Shown: positions 5,954-9,650 of the stretch, in pieces
How positions within the stretch are numbered: the first letter of the stretch is position 1
Layout of the letters: each line of letters starts with the position of its first letter
Assembly (NCBI GenBank): GCA_002367695.1
Contig: DFDK01000016.1
Coordinates: forward strand, 1 to 9,650
Source: Acidimicrobium sp. UBA3029
GTDB taxonomy: Bacteria; Actinomycetota; Acidimicrobiia; Acidimicrobiales; Ilumatobacteraceae
Direction: 5' to 3'
Length of the DNA: 9,650 nt
Made by a program: the position numbers and the translations under genes
Notes under the pieces: generated by a model
Database searches by the model: none
Told to the model about the DNA's origin: nothing
Seen by the model: only the letters and a program-made list of their open reading frames with translations

Positions 5954-6136
5954 ATGGGAAGCATCGGTGGTCCAGAACTCATTATTGGTTTGATTATTGT
6001 CGCTTTGCTCTTTGGATCGCGTTTGCCAAAGCTTGCTCGCAACCTCGGGCAGGCAACAAACGAATTCAAAAAGGGCCAAGCAAGTGCTAACAAGGACGAC
6101 GCTCCAAAGGGCGACACTCCTCCGTCCAGCAACTAA
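5954..6136 (+). CDS. tatA: Sec-independent (twin-arginine) translocase subunit TatA
   Basis: 60 residues with the standard TatA layout: short N-terminus (MGSIGGPE), one membrane helix at about residues 7-21 (LIIGLIIVALLFG), the FGxxxLPxLARxLG hinge and start of the amphipathic helix (FGSRLPKLARNLG, 20-32), continuing NEFKKGQ, then a charged disordered tail ending PPSSN. TatA oligomers form the variable membrane component that lets TatBC-bound folded proteins cross the cytoplasmic membrane. The short length favours TatA over TatB. tatC is not in the window, a common arrangement in actinobacteria. Start chosen at the ATG directly before the membrane segment, supported by TATATT in position for a leaderless transcript; the same frame stays open upstream to 5708 but that text is antisense to the formiminotransferase and has no family match. 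The TAA stop (6134-6136) overlaps the stop of the convergent ppx gene. Confidence 0.92.
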   Translation: MGSIGGPELIIGLIIVALLFGSRLPKLARNLGQATNEFKKGQASANKDDAPKGDTPPSSN

Positions 6137-7680
6137 TTAGCCAGCACTTTTACTTTCAGGCCGGTTGTGTCGGCCAATAGTGTGCGGCGCTCCATTGCGG
6201 CATAAATATTTAAGTCACCGTCGAGTTTCTTTGTTGTAGTAAATGCAATTTTCAATTCGCCATCGCTGATGCTCGTGGTTATTTTCTTTACACGACCATC
6301 CTGGGTTCGATCCAGCCCAACTGCAATGCGCAACACACCAGCCAAGGCACTCACAAGTTTTTGATCTTCTTGCGAGAGTGCAGCAAATTCCGGATGGCCG
6401 AGTTTTGGTAAACCTTTGCGGTGGTAGCGCGCGACCTGAGCAATGATCTCAATCTCGCGATCATTGAGACCAACGAGTTCTGAGTTGCGAATTACGTAAT
6501 ACGAATGCAGGTGGTGTTTGGAGTGCGAGATAACAACGCCAACGTTGGCAAGCAAGGCTGCCGCTTCAAGAAGCTTGCGATTCACCTGCGCAACGCCAAG
6601 TACGTCCCACACTTGATCAAACAAATCGAGCGCGATACGGGCAACGTTTTGTGAATGCTCTGGTCGGTCATCACAGCGGTCGGCGAGTAGACGCACACTA
6701 CGCATTGCTGCATCGGTATCGCCTGTGGCGGGCCCTAGTCCGCGGCGCTGAAGGGTGTCAAGAATGACGCCCTCGCGAAGTGCGTAGTCGCTATACATAA
6801 ACGACTCAACGCCATACACCGATGAGATTCCTTCAAGAATGATTGCCCCGGCCAGGATAATTTCGGCTCTGCTTTTGTCGAGTCCGAACTTCTCGCGTCG
6901 CTCATCAACAGTGTTGACTGAGCTCAGCATCGTCACTGTTTCGGCAATTTGTGCCTGAGTGAACTCGAAGCGATTGAGGGTCTTTGGCGCCGACTTGTCA
7001 GACCTGTCTTGGATGAGCCGAGCAATGGTCTCTGCGGTACCAGATGATGCAACGGCAACGTCAAAACCAAATTCAGTGACCTCGGTTTGTAGGATCATGA
7101 GCGTAGATCGCACATGCGAGCGGCAACTGCTCACCGCACTTGGATGCTGGGTTGCAGAACTGAAGAATCGGTCAGTAAGTCGAACCGCGCCAAGTTTGAA
7201 ACTACGTGCTAGCAAAACTTCGTCGTCGTTGCCGAGCACAATCTCGGTTGATCCACCACCAATATCACACAACAGCATTGGCCGATCGTGTTCGCCGACA
7301 CCGTGTAATGCACCAAGATGAATCAGACGTGCTTCTTCGACACCAGAAATGACTTGGATATCTATTTGTGCTTCTTTTTTGGCTCTGCGAATGAACTCAA
7401 AGCGGTTCTTGGCTTCGCGAACGGCACTCGTAGCCACGGCACGAATTTCGGCATTGTGCGAAGCAGCAATTTTCTGCATCCGCACCAAACACGCAATACC
7501 TCTATCAATCGCGTCGGCGGAAAGTTCGTTCATATCGCCGGCACCATGTCCGATGCGCACAGTCTCTTTTTCGGTCTCGATTACTTCAAACCCACCGGCA
7601 ACCATTTTGGCGATCACGAGATGAAATGAGTTTGTGCCTATGTCAAGCGCCGCGATTATTGAGTTTTCACCGTTTGGCAC
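6133..7680 (-). CDS. ppx: Exopolyphosphatase / guanosine pentaphosphatase family protein (Ppx/GppA) with C-terminal HD-like domain
   Basis: 515 residues. The N-terminal part (about 1-310) is the actin-fold Ppx/GppA phosphatase: AALDIGTNSFHLVIA (10-24, phosphate-1 loop), AVATSAVREAKN (about 82-93), VISGVEEARLI with the catalytic-type glutamate, and CDIGGGSTEIVL (D139, phosphate-2 loop). It should hydrolyse terminal phosphates from polyphosphate or pppGpp. The C-terminal part (about 330-515) resembles the HD-like domain of longer Ppx proteins such as E. coli Ppx: H342 in PEHSQNVA, HSKHHLHSYYVI and VARYHRKGLPK. Where an HD metal dyad would stand it reads LLANVG (about 376-381), so metal-phosphohydrolase activity is unlikely and a polyphosphate-binding role is more plausible (inference). 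The short actinobacterial Ppx proteins I recall lack this domain. The GTG start has TAGACT upstream. It is convergent with tatA (4-nt overlap) and near the start of ppk, which does the opposing reaction. Confidence 0.9.
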   Translation of the reverse strand: MPNGENSIIAALDIGTNSFHLVIAKMVAGGFEVIETEKETVRIGHGAGDMNELSADAIDRGIACLVRMQKIAASHNAEIRAVATSAVREAKNRFEFIRRAKKEAQIDIQVISGVEEARLIHLGALHGVGEHDRPMLLCDIGGGSTEIVLGNDDEVLLARSFKLGAVRLTDRFFSSATQHPSAVSSCRSHVRSTLMILQTEVTEFGFDVAVASSGTAETIARLIQDRSDKSAPKTLNRFEFTQAQIAETVTMLSSVNTVDERREKFGLDKSRAEIILAGAIILEGISSVYGVESFMYSDYALREGVILDTLQRRGLGPATGDTDAAMRSVRLLADRCDDRPEHSQNVARIALDLFDQVWDVLGVAQVNRKLLEAAALLANVGVVISHSKHHLHSYYVIRNSELVGLNDREIEIIAQVARYHRKGLPKLGHPEFAALSQEDQKLVSALAGVLRIAVGLDRTQDGRVKKITTSISDGELKIAFTTTKKLDGDLNIYAAMERRTLLADTTGLKVKVLAN

Positions 7681-7687
7681 GCGGATC

Positions 7688-7693
7688 AGTCTA
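7688..7693 (-). promoter_or_regulatory. Predicted -10 element (TAGACT, minus strand) for ppx
   Basis: Read on the minus strand, TAGACT fits TANNNT and ends seven bases before the GTG at 7680, giving a start of transcription at or one base before the codon. The intervening gatccgc offers no ribosome-binding site. No -35 is claimed. Confidence 0.35.
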
Positions 7694-7714
7694 GTAAAGG
7701 GCTAATTCTGGCGA

Positions 7715-7720
7715 TATCGT
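7715..7720 (+). promoter_or_regulatory. Predicted -10 element (TATCGT) for the small gene before ppk
   Basis: TATCGT fits TANNNT and ends seven bases before ATG 7728, consistent with a leaderless or nearly leaderless transcript. It favours that ATG over the in-frame GTG at 7722, which would lie upstream of the predicted transcript start. Confidence 0.35.
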
Positions 7721-7727
7721 TGTGGAT

Positions 7728-7994
7728 ATGTCTGAAGCCCCAGTAGCAACTGAGCCATCCCGCGGCCACGCTCGCATCTCCTATACAGGTGCTGTGTCGC
7801 CTCATTGGGCTGTCTACAGCGACTTTGGTGATCCAAATCTGCTTGAAGAGTTTCGTGCTCGCGTGCTTGCACGTTTGGTGTTGTTGCCTCGAAATGACCC
7901 ACAGTTTCGTCGCAACCAAGAGCGCGTCAACCGTGATGCCGAGCGCGAACACATTTCAGTCGAGTGGGAACTCGGCTACAACGACGCGCAATAA
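7728..7994 (+). CDS. Small hypothetical protein upstream of ppk
   Basis: 88 residues; not recognised. The N-terminus (MSEAPVATEPSRGHARISYT) is polar and likely flexible. The middle, SPHWAVYSDFGDPNLLEEF, is followed by a helical, arginine-rich stretch (about residues 40-72, with RARVLARLVLLPRNDPQFRR) and an acidic end HISVEWELGYNDAQ. There is no signal peptide, membrane helix or cysteine, so it is probably a small soluble protein. It is the only sensible coding frame in the gap between ppx and ppk. Codon use matches its neighbours, and the TATCGT element supports the ATG. It could share a transcript with ppk, 73 nt downstream; the gap has no obvious terminator but does hold the near-palindrome TTTTGTGCAAAA (8029-8040). 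A link to polyphosphate is only by position. Confidence 0.65.
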   Translation: MSEAPVATEPSRGHARISYTGAVSPHWAVYSDFGDPNLLEEFRARVLARLVLLPRNDPQFRRNQERVNRDAEREHISVEWELGYNDAQ

Positions 7995-8067
7995 GTTGTC
8001 GATGCGCCTTGGTGCGATCAGGTGTGAATTTTGTGCAAAACAAATCTGAAGTTTCGGTAAATTAACA

Positions 8068-9650
8068 ATGACTTCTTGGCGACAATTATTAAAGCAGTCC
8101 ATCGGCAAGGATTCATCTGTTTACGATTCAAACATCGATGCACGAATTATTAACAGGGAGCTGAGCTGGCTCGATTTTAATGCACGCGTGTTTTCGCTCG
8201 CTGCTGACACCGATATCGAATTGCTTGAACGGTGTAAGTTCGCCGCAATTTTCTGCAGCAATCTCGACGAGTTTTATCAAATCCGTGTCGCGGCACTTAA
8301 AGATCAGATAGCCGCAGACGTCGTTGCTGTTACTCCAGATGGTCGTACACCTCGTCAGCAATTGCACGAGATAATTCGGCAGGTGCAGCAACTTGTTGAA
8401 CAATTAGAAAAGGTCTACAACCAAGACCTTGTGCCAAAACTTGCGAGCAATGGTGTCGAAATTCTTGGCTGGGATGAAGTATCCGATATTGAGCGCGAGT
8501 TTTTGATGTCGATGTTTGAAACTCGAATCTTTCCGGTGCTGACCCCGCTCGCGGTCGACCCAGCGCACCCGTTTCCCTATATTTCAAACCTGGCGCTCAA
8601 CTTGGCAGTGATTGCGCTCGACCCTCGTACTCAAGAGCAACGATTCGCTCGTGTCAAGATTCCGCCGACACTCCCAAGGTTTTTACAATTGCCCGACAGC
8701 AACAGGTTTGTGTTGCTCGAAGATGTGGTCAGTGCCAATTTGGGTCGACTCTTTCAGGGAATGACTATTGAGCAATGCCATACGTTCAGAGTCTCAAGAA
8801 ATGCCGACCTTTCAGTTGACGACGAAGATGCAGAAGACTTGTTGGCGGCAGTCGAGATGGAGTTGCGTCGACGTCGCTTTGGCCGTGCCGTGCGTCTTGA
8901 AGTATCTCAAGGAATGTCTCAAGAAGTTCTTGATTTGCTTGTAGACGAACTTGAACTTGAGGCGGAGGATGTCACGGTGCATCATGCCCCTGTCGGTCTG
9001 AGTGCGCTGATGCAACTTTCCAATCTCAACTTGGCACATTTGCGCTTCAAGCCGTGGCCAGCGCTCACGGCTGGCCGCTTGGCGGGAGCAGAAGAAAACG
9101 AACGGTCGATCTTTAGTGTTATTAGAGAGCGCCAGCTGCTCGTGCATCACCCACATGAATCATTTATTTCTTCTGTTGAGGAGTTTGTGAAACAGGCGGC
9201 ACTCGATCCGCTCGTGCAGTCAATCAAGATGACGCTGTACCGCACCTCTGGCGATAGTTCGATTGCACGTCATCTCATCCATGCAGCCGAGATGGGCAAG
9301 CAGGTTGCAGTTGTAATCGAGCTCAAGGCTCGTTTTGATGAGGCCCGCAATATGTCGTGGGCTAAAGAGCTTGAGTACGCAGGCGTACATGTGACATACG
9401 GTCTCGTTGGTCTCAAAACTCACACTAAATGCATCTTGGTTGTGCGCAACGACCCAGACAAGATGCGCCGTTATGTGCACATGGGCACCGGAAACTACAA
9501 CTCGACCACCGCACGAACCTACGAAGACATCGGCTTTTTTACCTGCGAAGAAGCGATTGGTTCGGATGTCACCGAGTTGTTCAATTACCTCACTGGCTAT
9601 GGTCATGAGCCCGATTATCAAACATTGTTGGTGGCGCCGCATCGACTACG
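8068..9650 (+). CDS. ppk: Polyphosphate kinase PPK1 (3' end outside window)
   Basis: The first 527 codons are present of an expected 690-730. The enzyme makes polyphosphate by moving the gamma-phosphate of ATP onto the chain through a phosphohistidine. The N-terminal domain shows NRELSWLDFNARV (about 29-41) and FCSNLDEFYQIRV, with N65 where E. coli Asn45 contacts ATP. LTPLAVDPAHPFPYISN marks the middle domain. The C1 domain holds R392 (LYRTSGDS) and R422 (ELKARFDE), metal or phosphate ligands, and H452 (GLKTHTKC), the autophosphorylated histidine. The 30-residue steps R-R-H equal those of E. coli R375, R405 and H435. YVHMGTGNYNSTTARTY follows. The C2 domain is mostly missing because the window ends. 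ATG 8068 is the only upstream choice: TGA at 8047 closes the frame. The ribosome-binding site is weak. Ppx, the opposing enzyme, lies divergently upstream. Confidence 0.95.
   Translation, partial: MTSWRQLLKQSIGKDSSVYDSNIDARIINRELSWLDFNARVFSLAADTDIELLERCKFAAIFCSNLDEFYQIRVAALKDQIAADVVAVTPDGRTPRQQLHEIIRQVQQLVEQLEKVYNQDLVPKLASNGVEILGWDEVSDIEREFLMSMFETRIFPVLTPLAVDPAHPFPYISNLALNLAVIALDPRTQEQRFARVKIPPTLPRFLQLPDSNRFVLLEDVVSANLGRLFQGMTIEQCHTFRVSRNADLSVDDEDAEDLLAAVEMELRRRRFGRAVRLEVSQGMSQEVLDLLVDELELEAEDVTVHHAPVGLSALMQLSNLNLAHLRFKPWPALTAGRLAGAEENERSIFSVIRERQLLVHHPHESFISSVEEFVKQAALDPLVQSIKMTLYRTSGDSSIARHLIHAAEMGKQVAVVIELKARFDEARNMSWAKELEYAGVHVTYGLVGLKTHTKCILVVRNDPDKMRRYVHMGTGNYNSTTARTYEDIGFFTCEEAIGSDVTELFNYLTGYGHEPDYQTLLVAPHRL

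Noticed and set aside
5518..6090. Plus-strand open frame of about 190 codons across the formiminotransferase and tatA
   Set aside because: It is cysteine- and histidine-rich, has no recognisable domain, and is antisense to a clear enzyme gene; a shadow frame.
7722..7727. GTG 7722 as the start of the small gene before ppk
   Set aside because: Possible, but it lacks a correctly placed -10 or ribosome-binding site, while ATG 7728 has TATCGT seven bases upstream.
8029..8063. Promoter for ppk (TAAATT at 8058-8063; TTTTGTGCAAAA near-palindrome)
   Set aside because: TAAATT would start transcription at about 8070, inside the ATG, and no other in-frame start fits. The near-palindrome has no matching site elsewhere in the window, so no regulatory call is made.

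Overview
The window reads as chromosomal DNA from an actinobacterium. A WhiB-family iron-sulfur regulator is close to diagnostic for Actinobacteria. The paired BchI-like AAA+ and VWA proteins match in length and order a pair I recall from actinobacterial genomes (Rv0958/Rv0959 in Mycobacterium tuberculosis). Base composition looks near 50% GC, low for the phylum. Genes are packed very tightly: two convergent pairs abut or overlap at their stop codons. Together this suggests a streamlined aquatic lineage, for example Acidimicrobiia/Ilumatobacteraceae-like, but the class is a guess from style and not from a marker gene.

Layout. (1) Bases 2-526 are the 3' end of a repeat-rich, probably surface or secreted protein with two nearly identical copies of a beta-rich module. 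(2) Bases 536-4657 hold a BchI/MoxR-type AAA+ ATPase and its presumed partner, a 674-residue VWA protein. A single-domain class III nucleotidyl cyclase lies between them on the opposite strand. (3) Bases 4658-5094 hold a promoter region and a WhiB2-like regulator with a clear Shine-Dalgarno sequence. (4) Bases 5095-5895 (minus) encode a stand-alone glutamate formiminotransferase-type protein, convergent with whiB with no base between the stops. (5) Bases 5954-6136 encode TatA, divergent from the formiminotransferase and overlapping by 4 nt the end of (6) a Ppx/GppA exopolyphosphatase (6133-7680, minus). (7) Bases 7728-7994 encode an unrecognised 88-residue protein. (8) Bases 8068-9650 hold the first ~527 residues of polyphosphate kinase PPK1, cut by the window end.

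How the genes fit together. Ppx and PPK1 are opposing polyphosphate enzymes (degradation and synthesis) in divergent orientation, with one small gene in front of ppk. The AAA+ and VWA proteins should work as a BchI/BchD-like ATP-driven remodelling pair with unknown client. The cyclase, WhiB, FtcD-like protein and TatA look like independent housekeeping or regulatory genes.

The most distinctive signal is in the start regions. Five start codons have a TANNNT -10 element ending 6 or 7 nt before the first base of the codon and no Shine-Dalgarno sequence, which predicts leaderless transcripts. whiB is the contrast: TTGACA, about 60 nt of leader, and GGAGG eight bases before a GTG start. I see no tRNA, rRNA, CRISPR array or transposon.
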